64,000 nt of DNA from positions 152,111-216,110 of the forward strand of contig DLLG01000004.1 in the NCBI GenBank assembly GCA_002479075.1, given 5' to 3'. Source of the stretch: Clostridiales bacterium UBA7568. Lineage in GTDB: Bacteria > Bacillota > Clostridia > Oscillospirales > CAG-272. The notes below the pieces were generated by a model that was not told the DNA's origin, searched no databases, and saw nothing but the letters and a program-made list of their open reading frames with translations. Below, in pieces: positions 7,178-15,544 of the stretch; the stretch's first letter is position 1; each line of letters opens with the position of its first letter. Both the position numbers and the translations under genes were made by a program.

Positions 7178-7191
7178 TAAAAGCGGTTTTT
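7162..7191 (-). terminator. Rho-independent terminator of tRNA-Glu
   Basis: On the minus strand, AAAAACCGC (7191-7183) pairs with GCGGTTTTT (7177-7169) over a five-base loop, followed by CTTTTTT. It lies seven bases after the encoded CCA. Confidence 0.85.
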
Positions 7192-7197
7192 CTTTTT

Positions 7198-7272
7198 TGG
7201 TGACCCCTACGGGAATCGAACCCATGATTGCGCCGTGAGAGGGCGCCGTCTTAGCCGCTTGACCAAGGGGCC
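7198..7272 (-). tRNA. tRNA-Glu (anticodon CTC)
   Basis: A full cloverleaf of 75 bases including an encoded CCA. The acceptor GGCCCCT pairs with AGGGGTC (one G-U), the anticodon stem is GCGCC/GGCGC with loop CTCTCAC, and the T arm contains GGTTCGATTCC. It reads GAG codons. Its 3' end is partly duplicated at 7067-7080, as at integration sites of mobile elements. Confidence 0.95.
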
Positions 7273-7332
7273 ATAGTCTTTTGCGGAACAACGACATTAT
7301 ATCATATAGTTTTTCAAATTGCAAGATGTTTT

Positions 7333-7989
7333 TTAATATTTTTTCAAATATTCTTCGAGACAAAGCCCGCTTTTTTTGATTTTTTCCGCAGTTTCACACC
7401 CGACATAGCGCCAATGCCACGGCTCAAAGGCGATTTTCGTTATATTCTCCTTGCCCTTTGGGTAGCGGAGGATATATCCGAAGCAATGAGCATTCTCGCA
7501 GAGCCACTCAAAATACGGGCTGTTTTCAAAGTCAACTGTGGCGCAGGGACGGTTGTGAATGTCAACGCAAAGCCCGCTTTGGTGTTCGCTTTCGCCGGGA
7601 CGGGCGGTGTACCTTGCGGCGAGCGTCTCGGCTTTTGTGCGGGAGTAGCCTTTTTCTTCATAGCTTTGCACGGCGGTATCAAAAAGATATTTCTGATAAT
7701 TATAGCTACGGTAGCCGCTTGTGACGGTTATCGGCGGGGCATCGGTGCCGAAATCGTTTTCCATAGCGGCGATAAGCGCTTCAAGGGCGACGGCGGCATC
7801 TTTTGTTATTTTCTGCGGGGCTCTGCCGTCCGGACGGGTCGCTTTTATTTCCGTAAGCTCAGAGGGGACAAAATCCTGCGGCAGGGGATTTTCCGAGTTT
7901 ATAAGCGGAATATCGGCGGAGAGAACGTTGAAGGAAAAAAGTAAAACAAAAAGCACGGCAAAAGCCGTGCTCTTAATGATTTTCAGCAT
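7333..7989 (-). CDS. VanY-type D-alanyl-D-alanine carboxypeptidase
   Basis: A 218-residue exported peptidase that trims the terminal D-Ala from peptidoglycan stem peptides. Residues 1-26 form a signal peptide or anchor. The zinc-site motifs are all present: TSGYRS, SEHQSGLCVDI with the His and Asp ligands, and EPWHWRYVG with the catalytic Glu and third His ligand. The start is ATG 7989, eight bases after GAGG; a GTG nine bases earlier overlaps the ribosome site. It is the last gene of the long minus-strand operon, 37 bases after tatD-like. Confidence 0.92.
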   Translation of the reverse strand: MLKIIKSTAFAVLFVLLFSFNVLSADIPLINSENPLPQDFVPSELTEIKATRPDGRAPQKITKDAAVALEALIAAMENDFGTDAPPITVTSGYRSYNYQKYLFDTAVQSYEEKGYSRTKAETLAARYTARPGESEHQSGLCVDIHNRPCATVDFENSPYFEWLCENAHCFGYILRYPKGKENITKIAFEPWHWRYVGCETAEKIKKSGLCLEEYLKKY

Positions 7990-8034
7990 ATTTCGCACCT
8001 CTTTTCGATATATGGTGCGACCGAAAGCCCGTTT

Positions 8035-8808
8035 TTATTCGTTTATCCCGAATATCTCTTTTGCATTTCTGACTTCCTGCTCGCAGAAGGCTTCATAATC
8101 CATTCCGAGCAGCTCGGCGGCTTTTTCGGCGGTATAATGCATATAGCCGCTATGGTTCATCTTGCCGCGCATAGGTACGGGAGCAAGATATGGGCAGTCC
8201 GTTTCGACGAGAATTCTTTCCGCAGGAACAACCTTTGCCGCTTCAAGGAGCTTTGATGCGTTTTTGAACGTCAATGAGCCGGAAAAAGAGATATAATATC
8301 CCCTGCGGATATATTCCTTTGCCTGTTCGGCGCTGCCGCTGTAACTATGCAGAATTCCACGAACCTTCGGATGAGCGCAGACAATGTCAAATACGTCGCC
8401 GTGCGCCTCTCTGTCGTGAATGATGATCGGCAGGGAATATTCTTCGGCGAGGGAGAGCTGCGCATCAAAGAATCTTTTCTGCGTGTCTCTGTCCGAAAAG
8501 TCGTAATAATAGTCAAGACCGATTTCGCCGAGAGCTTTGACCTTGCCTTCGGCAAAAAGCGGGACTATTCTGTCAAGAGCCGAATTTATCTCTCCCGCCG
8601 CTCCGCATTCGTGCGGATGAATTCCGGCTGCGGCATACATTTTTTCGTACTTTTTTGCAAGCGCAATCGATTGCAGAGAAGTCGTCTCGTCAGTTCCTGC
8701 GCAGAGAATTCCGCAGATGTCGCCGGAAAAGAGAGAGTTCAGAAGCTCCGTCGGGTCACCGAATTTTTCATCGGTATAATGAGCGTGAGTATCGAAAAGG
8801 AAAGCCAT
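8035..8808 (-). CDS. TatD-family metal-dependent hydrolase (DNase)
   Basis: A 257-residue TIM-barrel hydrolase. Metal-site motifs are visible: FDTHAHYTDEKF at the start, GEIGLDYY near residue 91, PIIIHDREAH near 128, HSYSG near 153 and VETDCPYL near 201. Family members act as 3'-exonucleases on DNA or as D-aminoacyl-type deacylases in RNA and DNA quality control. Its ATG shares one base with the metG stop (TAATG), so it is translationally coupled to metG, a pairing common in Bacillota. Confidence 0.93.
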   Translation of the reverse strand: MAFLFDTHAHYTDEKFGDPTELLNSLFSGDICGILCAGTDETTSLQSIALAKKYEKMYAAAGIHPHECGAAGEINSALDRIVPLFAEGKVKALGEIGLDYYYDFSDRDTQKRFFDAQLSLAEEYSLPIIIHDREAHGDVFDIVCAHPKVRGILHSYSGSAEQAKEYIRRGYYISFSGSLTFKNASKLLEAAKVVPAERILVETDCPYLAPVPMRGKMNHSGYMHYTAEKAAELLGMDYEAFCEQEVRNAKEIFGINE

Positions 8809-10388
8809 TACTTGTTTTCCGCAAGCTCGGCTTCAATTTCGGCGAGCTTTTTCTGTTCATCTATTCTTGCAAAGAGAACAAACGATTCGCCGACCTTTTC
8901 GCCTGCGGGGAGCAGACCGAACGTAGCGGCGCTTTCAAGAGAGCTGTCCGAAATGCCGAGGGAGGCGAGTATCTTTGTGGAGGCTTCCGGCATAGACGAG
9001 CCGAAAAGCACGCCGAGGATACGGAGCGATTCGAGGAGGTTATAGATAACCGTCGCAAGCTCTTTTTTTCTGCTCTCATCCTTTGCAAGCGCCCAGGGGG
9101 TCGTCTCGTCTATATATTTGTTCGCTCTTCTCGCAAGCGTCATTGCGGAATCGAGTGCGTCTGCAACCTTGAACGCATCCATATTCGCAACGAAACCTTC
9201 ATAGGAGCGTTTTGCCGTTGCGATAAGCTCTGAATCGAATTCCGTTTTGCCTGTCGGCGCGGGAATGACGCCGTCAAAATACTTTTTCGTCATTGAGAGA
9301 GTTCTTGCAAGCAGGTTTCCGAGCGTGTTTGCAAGGTCTGTGTTGTAGCGCGAGATGACGGAGGGATAAGTTATCGAGCCGTCCGAGGAATAGGGCATTT
9401 CGGAGAGGAAGTAATATCTTGTTCCGTCAACACCGAAATGACGTACGAGCGTATCCGAATAGATGACGTTGCCCTTTGATTTCGACATTTTGTCTGTGCC
9501 GAAGAGGAACCAGGGATGTGCAAAGATCTTTTCGGGGATCGGTTCGCCGAGCGCCATAAGGAAAATGGGCCAATAGATGACGTGGAAGCGGGCGATGTCC
9601 TTACCGATGACGTGAACGTCTGCGGGCCAGAATTTTCTGTAATTCTCGCTGTTTTCGTCGCAATCATAGCCGAGAGCGGTGATGTAGTTTGAGAGGGCAT
9701 CGAGCCAGACATAAACTACGTGCTTTGAATCGAAATCGACGGGAACGCCCCAGGTAAACGATGAGCGGGAAACGCAGAGATCCTGAAGTCCGGGCTTGAT
9801 GAAATTGTTTACCATTTCTTTCTTTATGCCTTCGGGTGCGATGAAATCGGGGTGCGACTCTATATATTCGAGGAGCCTGTCCTGATATTTGCTCATCTTG
9901 AAGAAATACGCCTCTTCCTTTTCGCGACGGAGAGGTCTTCCGCAGTCCGGGCAGATTCCGCCCTCTGCCTGCGTGTCCGTAAAGAACGATTCGCAGGGAA
10001 CGCAATACCAGCCCTCATACGAGCCCTTGTAAATGTCGCCCTGATCATAGAGCTTTTTGAAAATCTTCTGAACGGCTTTGACGTGATGTTCGTCCGTTGT
10101 GCGGATGAAGCAGTCATAATCAACGCCGAGCAACTTCCAGAGCTCTTTTATCTGCGACGAGATACCGTCAACATACTCCTGCGGGGCGATTCCGCTTGCG
10201 TTTGCAAGATCTTCGATCTTCTGACCGTGCTCATCCGAGCCTGTGCAGAAGAAAACATCATACCCCTGCGACTTTTTATAGCGCGCGATGGCGTCCGCAA
10301 GGACGGGGTCATATGAATTGCCGACGTGCGGCTTGCGGGAAGCATAAGCTATCGCAGTTGTAATATAGTACTTTCCTTTGTTTTTCAT
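8808..10388 (-). CDS. metG: Methionine--tRNA ligase (short form)
   Basis: A 526-residue class I synthetase that charges tRNA-Met. The HIGH-type motif is KPHVGNSYDP near residue 16, KMSKSKGN is present near 298, and a zinc knuckle is formed by CVPC and CPDC (residues 127-147). The protein ends after the anticodon-binding helices and lacks the extra C-terminal tRNA-binding domain of longer forms. The start is MKNKGKYYITT because AAGGAGA lies just upstream; an in-frame extension to 10487 overlaps nagA and was rejected. It is coupled to tatD-like downstream. Confidence 0.96.
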   Translation of the reverse strand: MKNKGKYYITTAIAYASRKPHVGNSYDPVLADAIARYKKSQGYDVFFCTGSDEHGQKIEDLANASGIAPQEYVDGISSQIKELWKLLGVDYDCFIRTTDEHHVKAVQKIFKKLYDQGDIYKGSYEGWYCVPCESFFTDTQAEGGICPDCGRPLRREKEEAYFFKMSKYQDRLLEYIESHPDFIAPEGIKKEMVNNFIKPGLQDLCVSRSSFTWGVPVDFDSKHVVYVWLDALSNYITALGYDCDENSENYRKFWPADVHVIGKDIARFHVIYWPIFLMALGEPIPEKIFAHPWFLFGTDKMSKSKGNVIYSDTLVRHFGVDGTRYYFLSEMPYSSDGSITYPSVISRYNTDLANTLGNLLARTLSMTKKYFDGVIPAPTGKTEFDSELIATAKRSYEGFVANMDAFKVADALDSAMTLARRANKYIDETTPWALAKDESRKKELATVIYNLLESLRILGVLFGSSMPEASTKILASLGISDSSLESAATFGLLPAGEKVGESFVLFARIDEQKKLAEIEAELAENK

Positions 10389-10398
10389 TGTCCTTCTC

Positions 10399-11520
10399 CT
10401 ATATAATCTTTTTCCCGCCGATGATGACGGAGGAAATATTTTTTTCTTTATCAAGCACGAGCATATCCGCCCGTTTTCCGATCTCAATCGAGCCGCAATC
10501 GCCGTAGATTCCGGTCATCTCTGCGGGCGTTTTCGTTGCGCATATCAGCGCTTCCTCAAAAGCGATATCGCAGAAACGCATAAGATTTTTGATTGCGTCG
10601 TGAAGGGTGAGAGTGCTGCCGACGATCGTTCCGTCCGCTTTCTTTGCGCCGCCTTCGGAGAGGGTAAACGGTATGCCGTTCATCTCGTAATTTCCGAAGG
10701 GGAGAGTCGCCTGCGGGATTGAATCGGTTATCAGGACGAGCCTGTCGCCGTCATATTTCTTTGCCTTATATAGGGCGCGCACGGCTTCGGGTGAGACGTG
10801 CAGTCCGTCGCAGATAAGTTCCGCATAAGCGGACGACGCCATTGCCGCTCCCGCCGCTCCCGTGCCTCTGTGAGTCAGTGGGGTCATTGCATTGAATGTG
10901 TGCGTAAACGAGACGGCGCCGTCGGAGAGCGCCTTTTCACATTCCTCGGCTGTTGCGTTTGTATGACCTATGCCGATCGTCGCCGTTTCGGAGAGCTTTC
11001 GGATAAGCCCATCGGGAGCTTCTTCCGGAGCGACTGTAAAATGCGTTTTGAGAGGATATATTTCCTCCGCAAGGGCTGTCATTTCGCCTGCGTCCGGCTT
11101 GCGGATCAGGGAAACGTCGTGACATCCTGGCTTTTTTGCGCTGATGTATGGCCCTTCGATATGGACTCCGGCAAAGCGCGCGCCGCCTGTCACCGTCGAT
11201 TTTATATTTGAGATTGCCGAATTTATCTTCGGCAGAGCCGCTGTCATAACTGTCGGGAAAACGGTTGTTGTGCCGTGACTTGCATATATCAGCGAGAGCT
11301 TTTCAAGCGTCTTTGCGTCCGCCTCCATTATGTCAACTCCGCCGCAGCCGTGCGTATGGACGTCAACATAGCCGGGAACTATAAATTTTCCCGCACAGTC
11401 GATATTTTCATATTCCGAAAGGGCGCCGCAGATAACGCCGTCAGATACGTAAACATCGCGCTTTACAAACGCCCGTTTTTCCGTATCGAACACGCTTGCA
11501 CCCGTCAATTTCAGTTTCAA
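10399..11520 (-). CDS. nagA: N-acetylglucosamine-6-phosphate deacetylase
   Basis: A 373-residue amidohydrolase that removes acetate from GlcNAc-6-phosphate, feeding amino sugars into glycolysis or wall precursors. Metal and substrate motifs: VDVHTHGCGGVD, HIEGPYIS, GHTNA, THTFNAMTPLTHR, LICDGLH and the catalytic Asp in LITDSI. The best start is TTG 11520, six bases after AAAGGAGAG; ATG 11538 has no ribosome site. It sits between rsmI and metG with no nagB or PTS gene nearby, an unusual setting that suggests wall recycling or simple operon convenience. Confidence 0.93.
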   Translation of the reverse strand: MKLKLTGASVFDTEKRAFVKRDVYVSDGVICGALSEYENIDCAGKFIVPGYVDVHTHGCGGVDIMEADAKTLEKLSLIYASHGTTTVFPTVMTAALPKINSAISNIKSTVTGGARFAGVHIEGPYISAKKPGCHDVSLIRKPDAGEMTALAEEIYPLKTHFTVAPEEAPDGLIRKLSETATIGIGHTNATAEECEKALSDGAVSFTHTFNAMTPLTHRGTGAAGAAMASSAYAELICDGLHVSPEAVRALYKAKKYDGDRLVLITDSIPQATLPFGNYEMNGIPFTLSEGGAKKADGTIVGSTLTLHDAIKNLMRFCDIAFEEALICATKTPAEMTGIYGDCGSIEIGKRADMLVLDKEKNISSVIIGGKKII

Positions 11521-11576
11521 TTCCGCTCTCCTTTTCATCCGAGATAACAAAAGTATATTACATTTTGCGGAGATTT

Positions 11577-12455
11577 TCAATCTTTCCGCATTATTTTATT
11601 ATATATTTCGCTTTTTCCGACGCCTCTGTCACGCGCGGTTGCCTTCATAGCGTCGCTTTTGCTCATTCCGAGGGAAATATAATGCTCGACGTGCTCTTCT
11701 ATCGTTAAAGTTTTCGCAAGGGAATTTTCTTCTTCTTTCGGCGCGCCCTCGATTATAAGCACGAATTCTCCCTTCGGTGTGACGGTTTTATAATAGTCAA
11801 CTGCGCCGGAAAGGGTCGTGCGGATGACCTCTTCATTTATTTTCGTAAGCTCGCGACAGAGGGCGATTTTCCTGTCTCCGAGGGCGGAGAGAAGTTCGTC
11901 CAGAGTCTTTGTCAGCCTGTGCGGTGCTTCATAGAAAATCAGCGTGCGCTTTTCGGCTTTGACTTCGTCAATTGCCTCGCGCCTGTCGCCGGAGGCTGTC
12001 GGCAGGAACCCTTCAAAAGCGAATTTGCCCGTAAAAAGTCCGGAAACGGCAAGCGCAGACACGGCGGCGCAGGGTCCGGGTATGACGGAAACGGGTATTC
12101 CTCTTTCCGCGCAGAGACGGACAATATCCTCGCCGGGGTCGCTTATTGCGGGCATACCGGCGTCTGTCACAAGTGCGCAGGATTCGCCTGCGGCGAGCCT
12201 TTCGGCAATGCCTTCGCCCTTTTGCTTTTTATTGTGCTCGTAATATGAGCAGAGCGGCTTTTTTATGCCGAATTTTGAAAGCATAGCGCCGGAAACGCGC
12301 GTGTCCTCCGCGGCGATGAAGTCAACCTCGGAGAGTACCTTTTTCGCTCTTTCGGAAAGATCAGAAAGGTTGCCGATAGGCGTGCCGACAAGATACAGCG
12401 TGCCTTTCATTACGGCGTTTTTTTCGTGTGTTTCAGGGCTTTTTATAGTATCCAT
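11577..12455 (-). CDS. rsmI: 16S rRNA (cytidine(1402)-2'-O)-methyltransferase
   Basis: A 292-residue SAM-dependent tetrapyrrole-methylase-fold enzyme that modifies C1402 of 16S rRNA at the decoding site. Characteristic segments: LYLVGTPIGNLSDLSERAK, EDTRVSG, SYYEHN, LVTDAGMPAISDPG and FYEAPHRL. The ATG at 12455 has ACGGAG six bases upstream, inside the end of the preceding methyltransferase gene, and is preferred over ATG 12410 which lacks one. The overlap of 23 bases with the upstream gene points to coupling. Confidence 0.95.
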   Translation of the reverse strand: MDTIKSPETHEKNAVMKGTLYLVGTPIGNLSDLSERAKKVLSEVDFIAAEDTRVSGAMLSKFGIKKPLCSYYEHNKKQKGEGIAERLAAGESCALVTDAGMPAISDPGEDIVRLCAERGIPVSVIPGPCAAVSALAVSGLFTGKFAFEGFLPTASGDRREAIDEVKAEKRTLIFYEAPHRLTKTLDELLSALGDRKIALCRELTKINEEVIRTTLSGAVDYYKTVTPKGEFVLIIEGAPKEEENSLAKTLTIEEHVEHYISLGMSKSDAMKATARDRGVGKSEIYNKIMRKD

Positions 12456-13188
12456 TGAAGTCTCCGTTTGTGTATATATAGTTCATTTCGTCCGTATAGC
12501 CGCTTTGCGACATATTGTCTTTCGATTTATAAATCATCAGCGGCCGGGTGAAGAATACGCCTTCGCCACCGCCCTTTACGCCCTCACAGAGGACAAGGCA
12601 GGGAACGTGATTTTCTGTCGGATAGACAACTGTCACCCTTTTCGGTTCAATTCCGTTTTTGCGCATTGAATATATCATCTCCGCTATCCTGTCCGGTCGG
12701 TAAACGCAGACAAAGCTGCCGCCGAAGCGGAGAAGCCTTGCCGCTACGGAGGAAAAATCCGCAATGCCGCCCGTAACCTCTCTCCGGCAGATTCTTGCGG
12801 ATTCGTTTTCGCTTTCGAGTCCTGCGCCGGTTCTGAGATACGGCGGGTTTGAAAATACGGTATCGAATTTGCCGTTATATTCTTTGCCCGCGCTTCTTGC
12901 GTCGCCGCAGACAACCTCTATCTTATCCGAAAGGTGATTGAAATCGACATTTTTCGCCGCAATATCCGCAAGGGAGGGTTGAATCTCAAAAGCGGTTATA
13001 TGTTTTGCCTTATCTCTTGCGGCACAGAGCATTGAGATAACTCCGTTTCCTGCGCCGAGCTCGGCAAATCTTCCGCTTGTCGCCTTTTTTATATATGCGG
13101 AGAGCAGATATGCGTCCGTTCCGAAGTCAAGCGAGCCGTCGAGAGAAAAAAGCGAGAGCGAATCGTTTATTTTTTCGGGCTTGTCCAT
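12433..13188 (-). CDS. tRNA1(Val) (adenine(37)-N6)-methyltransferase-like protein
   Basis: A 251-residue class I SAM methyltransferase of the YfiC/TrmN6 group. The SAM loop ELGAGNGVISML is near residue 40 and the N6-adenine catalytic motif SNPPYL is near 112, followed by ICRREVTGG, a family hallmark. It probably methylates A37 of tRNA-Val. Its start shares a base with the upstream RlmB-like stop, and the operon order of TrmN6-like then RsmI is common in Clostridia. Confidence 0.9.
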   Translation of the reverse strand: MDKPEKINDSLSLFSLDGSLDFGTDAYLLSAYIKKATSGRFAELGAGNGVISMLCAARDKAKHITAFEIQPSLADIAAKNVDFNHLSDKIEVVCGDARSAGKEYNGKFDTVFSNPPYLRTGAGLESENESARICRREVTGGIADFSSVAARLLRFGGSFVCVYRPDRIAEMIYSMRKNGIEPKRVTVVYPTENHVPCLVLCEGVKGGGEGVFFTRPLMIYKSKDNMSQSGYTDEMNYIYTNGDFNGYYKKP

Positions 13189-13949
13189 TATTTTCTCCCT
13201 CTTCGGAAAATTTCAAACGCAATGATCGATGCCGCCGAGGCTGCCGAAAGCGCGGCGGGGAAGTCTCTGCCGTAATCAAGGCAGACTACAGAATCGCATT
13301 CCGCCAGCGCCGCCTGCGTGATTCCACGCTTTTCGCCGCCGACTATAAGCAGCAGCGGACGCTTTATATCCGCATCATAAATTGAAACGGCGTCCTTTGT
13401 TTTATCGGCGGCGAGGACGGCAAAGCCCTTTCTGCGAAAGAGCTTTGCCGCAGCGGCGCTGTCGGCGATGAATATTCTGAAAAGCTCGGAAGCCCCCGCC
13501 GACGCCCGGCAGACGACCCCCGCGGCACTCATCCAGTTCCTCGGCGGAACGATTATCCCGCTTGCCCCCGCCGCATAAAGCGACCGCAGGCAATAGCCGA
13601 AGTTATAAGGATCCTCAATACCTTCAAGCATAACCCAGAAATCGCCCGAAATATCAGCTTCGGTAAGCTCCGGAAGGGGTCTTTCGGAGCAGACGGCAAT
13701 AATTCCGCCGTGCGAATTTCCGATGCAGAGCTCATCTATTTCGGAGCTGTCAACCCCGCGGACGGCAAAACCGAGCTCCTCGCCTCTGTGGCGAAGATAT
13801 GATATTTCTTTCATTTTCGATTCTGCTTTCGCGCGGTCAAAAAGAATCTCTTCGATTTTTCGTCCGTTTCCGGCGGAAAGCACGGCGCGGATCGACACCA
13901 TTCCTTCCATTATGTTTGAGCCTGCGAATTTTTCGTTTTCTTTTTTCAT
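13188..13949 (-). CDS. SpoU-family rRNA 2'-O-methyltransferase (RlmB-like)
   Basis: A 253-residue SPOUT methyltransferase. An N-terminal substrate-binding region (residues 1-85) has the pattern GMVSIRAVL..GRKIEEILFD. The knotted catalytic domain shows LEGIEDPYNFGYCLRSLYAAG, VVGGEKRGI-like LIVGGEKRGI, and a degenerate C-terminal loop (LSAASAASIIAFEIFR). The loop normally reads SLNVSVA, so the target nucleotide is uncertain. The start follows TAGGAG by four bases. It belongs to the rRNA and tRNA modification operon. Confidence 0.85.
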   Translation of the reverse strand: MKKENEKFAGSNIMEGMVSIRAVLSAGNGRKIEEILFDRAKAESKMKEISYLRHRGEELGFAVRGVDSSEIDELCIGNSHGGIIAVCSERPLPELTEADISGDFWVMLEGIEDPYNFGYCLRSLYAAGASGIIVPPRNWMSAAGVVCRASAGASELFRIFIADSAAAAKLFRRKGFAVLAADKTKDAVSIYDADIKRPLLLIVGGEKRGITQAALAECDSVVCLDYGRDFPAALSAASAASIIAFEIFRRGRK

Positions 13950-13956
13950 AATGCTC

Positions 13957-14628
13957 CTAAGGTTTGAGTTTTCCCCCGCTTTCTTTGATACGGAACAGAA
14001 CAAGCGCCAGCTCCGCGCGGGTTATATTACGTTCGGGACGGAAGGTTCCGTCCGGATAGCCTATCATATATTCGAGAGAAATGACGGTTTTGACATTCTG
14101 CATATAGGGAAGATATGTATCGCCTATGTCCGAAAAAAGATCGACATTTGAATTCGAAACGACTTTCTTTGTAAGCGCTCCGATTATATATGCCGCTTCC
14201 TGTCTTGATATTGTTTCAAGCGGCAAAAAATATGTTCTTCCGTTTTCTTTGAGAGTCCCCATAAGCCCGAGCGCACAGACGGTCTTTACATACGGGATAA
14301 GCTCGTCCGGCGTATCGCCGATATCCGAAAGATTTGTTTCATAGCGGAAATATTTCTCTGATTTTATGCCGAGATATTTGACAAGCACCTCGGCAAATTC
14401 TGCCCTTGAGACGGTTTCGTCCGGGAGGAAGAGTGCGTCGCCCGCTTCGGAATACACGCAGGACATATATCCGCTTTTGCAGGCGGAGACTATCGCTTTT
14501 TCTGCGAAGTTATCCTCTGCGTCTGTCGGAAGGGAACCGGAGCCTCCCGAAAAAATTGCGATTGCGCAAAGTGTTACGGCGAATACGGATAACGCCAGTA
14601 TCAGAGATAAAGAAATTTGCTTTTTCAT
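13957..14628 (-). CDS. Secreted protein with three SLH repeats
   Basis: A 223-residue protein: signal peptide at residues 1-30, then three S-layer homology repeats of about 55-60 residues. Repeat features include TVSRAEFAEVLVKYLG, TISRQEAAYIIGALT and GTFRPERNITRAELALVLFR. SLH domains hold proteins to pyruvylated secondary wall polymers. There is no other domain, so it may act as an adaptor or a bare anchor. It starts six bases after AAAGGAC and is the first gene of the modification operon, only seven bases before the RlmB-like gene. Confidence 0.88.
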   Translation of the reverse strand: MKKQISLSLILALSVFAVTLCAIAIFSGGSGSLPTDAEDNFAEKAIVSACKSGYMSCVYSEAGDALFLPDETVSRAEFAEVLVKYLGIKSEKYFRYETNLSDIGDTPDELIPYVKTVCALGLMGTLKENGRTYFLPLETISRQEAAYIIGALTKKVVSNSNVDLFSDIGDTYLPYMQNVKTVISLEYMIGYPDGTFRPERNITRAELALVLFRIKESGGKLKP

Positions 14629-14708
14629 TTTACTGTCCTTTCGATTTATACAAATTTATAAATCAAATATAGCACAGTATAAATGAAAAATCGGTCGGAG
14701 AAGGGCTG

Positions 14709-15362
14709 TCAGCCCACGCCGTTTTTCCTGTTAAATTTGCGCGCGCGGTCAGCTCCGGGCGAATTTTTGCGTATCGCGCGGATAATTGTCGCACGGTCTT
14801 TTTTCGGAATAGGTTTTTTGCTTGTCTGTTGCTTTATAAAATCCGCCCCGTCTGAGAGAGAGAAAACGCCGTCCGGCTTGCAATCGAAGATCGTTTTTTC
14901 AGAGGTGAATATAGTTATGCAGGTGATATTATATTGAGGAATACTCTCCCTTTTGAAAAGAGAGATCAGGGAATCCCTGAATTTTTCGTTCTGAATCATC
15001 GGACTTTCGAAATCTGTTTCCTTCATATTTCCGGATTTTGTCCGGACGCTCTGATGCCAGAGATATTCGTCGCCGCAATATATCCTGCCCATCCTGTCGC
15101 TGATGTTGACAATATATATGCCTGACGGCAAAACAACTATATCGCTGACCTCCGAATACATCTTTCTGCCGAGCCTGTCGAGATGGGGAAGCCATACGCC
15201 GGAAAGGACGTTTCCTTCTCCGAAGCAGGCGCAAAGATAAGCCGATGCAGCGCCGACGGAGGGCCTTGAATATGAGAGAATCTTCTTTTTCGTAACGGAC
15301 GAGCTGATTTTAAGCGCAAGCTTCATCAGTCCGAACGCAATCAGCGCAATAACGGCGCACAT
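14709..15362 (-). CDS. Membrane-anchored NERD-like protein
   Basis: A 217-residue protein with one N-terminal membrane helix (residues 1-20). The segment EVSDIVVLPSGIYIVNISDRMGRIYCGD and the later PMIQNEKFRDSL resemble the nuclease-related NERD domain, with D and IVNI in place of the usual E-x-K centre, so catalysis is doubtful. The C-terminus is basic. The ATG at 15362 has no ribosome site. A G6 tract at 15398-15393 lies 30 bases upstream with an open frame, so translation may begin at a non-standard codon there. A promoter at 15429-15457 drives it. Confidence 0.6.
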   Translation of the reverse strand: MCAVIALIAFGLMKLALKISSSVTKKKILSYSRPSVGAASAYLCACFGEGNVLSGVWLPHLDRLGRKMYSEVSDIVVLPSGIYIVNISDRMGRIYCGDEYLWHQSVRTKSGNMKETDFESPMIQNEKFRDSLISLFKRESIPQYNITCITIFTSEKTIFDCKPDGVFSLSDGADFIKQQTSKKPIPKKDRATIIRAIRKNSPGADRARKFNRKNGVG

Positions 15363-15428
15363 AATAAGCGGCGCGAGCTTTTCCGTAAATATCCCCCCTT
15401 CGTAGCTTCACATAATTCTACGTAATAC

Positions 15429-15457
15429 ATAATATCATATTGTACACACTTTTTCAA
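15429..15457 (-). promoter_or_regulatory. Promoter of the NERD-like gene
   Basis: On the minus strand TTGAAA (15457-15452) and TATTAT (15434-15429) are separated by 17 bases. It is divergent from the cation exporter promoter 20 bases away. Confidence 0.6.
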
Positions 15458-15476
15458 GAGAAAAGGCGCAAAGCTA

Positions 15477-15505
15477 TTGCGAAAAATGAAAAAGTGTGAT
15501 AGAAT
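15477..15505 (+). promoter_or_regulatory. Promoter of the cation exporter gene
   Basis: TTGCGA at 15477-15482 and TAGAAT at 15500-15505 with a 17-base spacer, 40 bases before the ATG. No metal-regulator operator is obvious. Confidence 0.55.
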
Positions 15506-15544
15506 AATCGCTAAACAAAACTTCTTTGCGGGGAAAGCAATATT

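Noticed and set aside
6854..7180. A plus-strand frame that repeats the same 40 residues
   Set aside because: It is only the translation of the two tRNA-adjacent repeat units and their hairpins.
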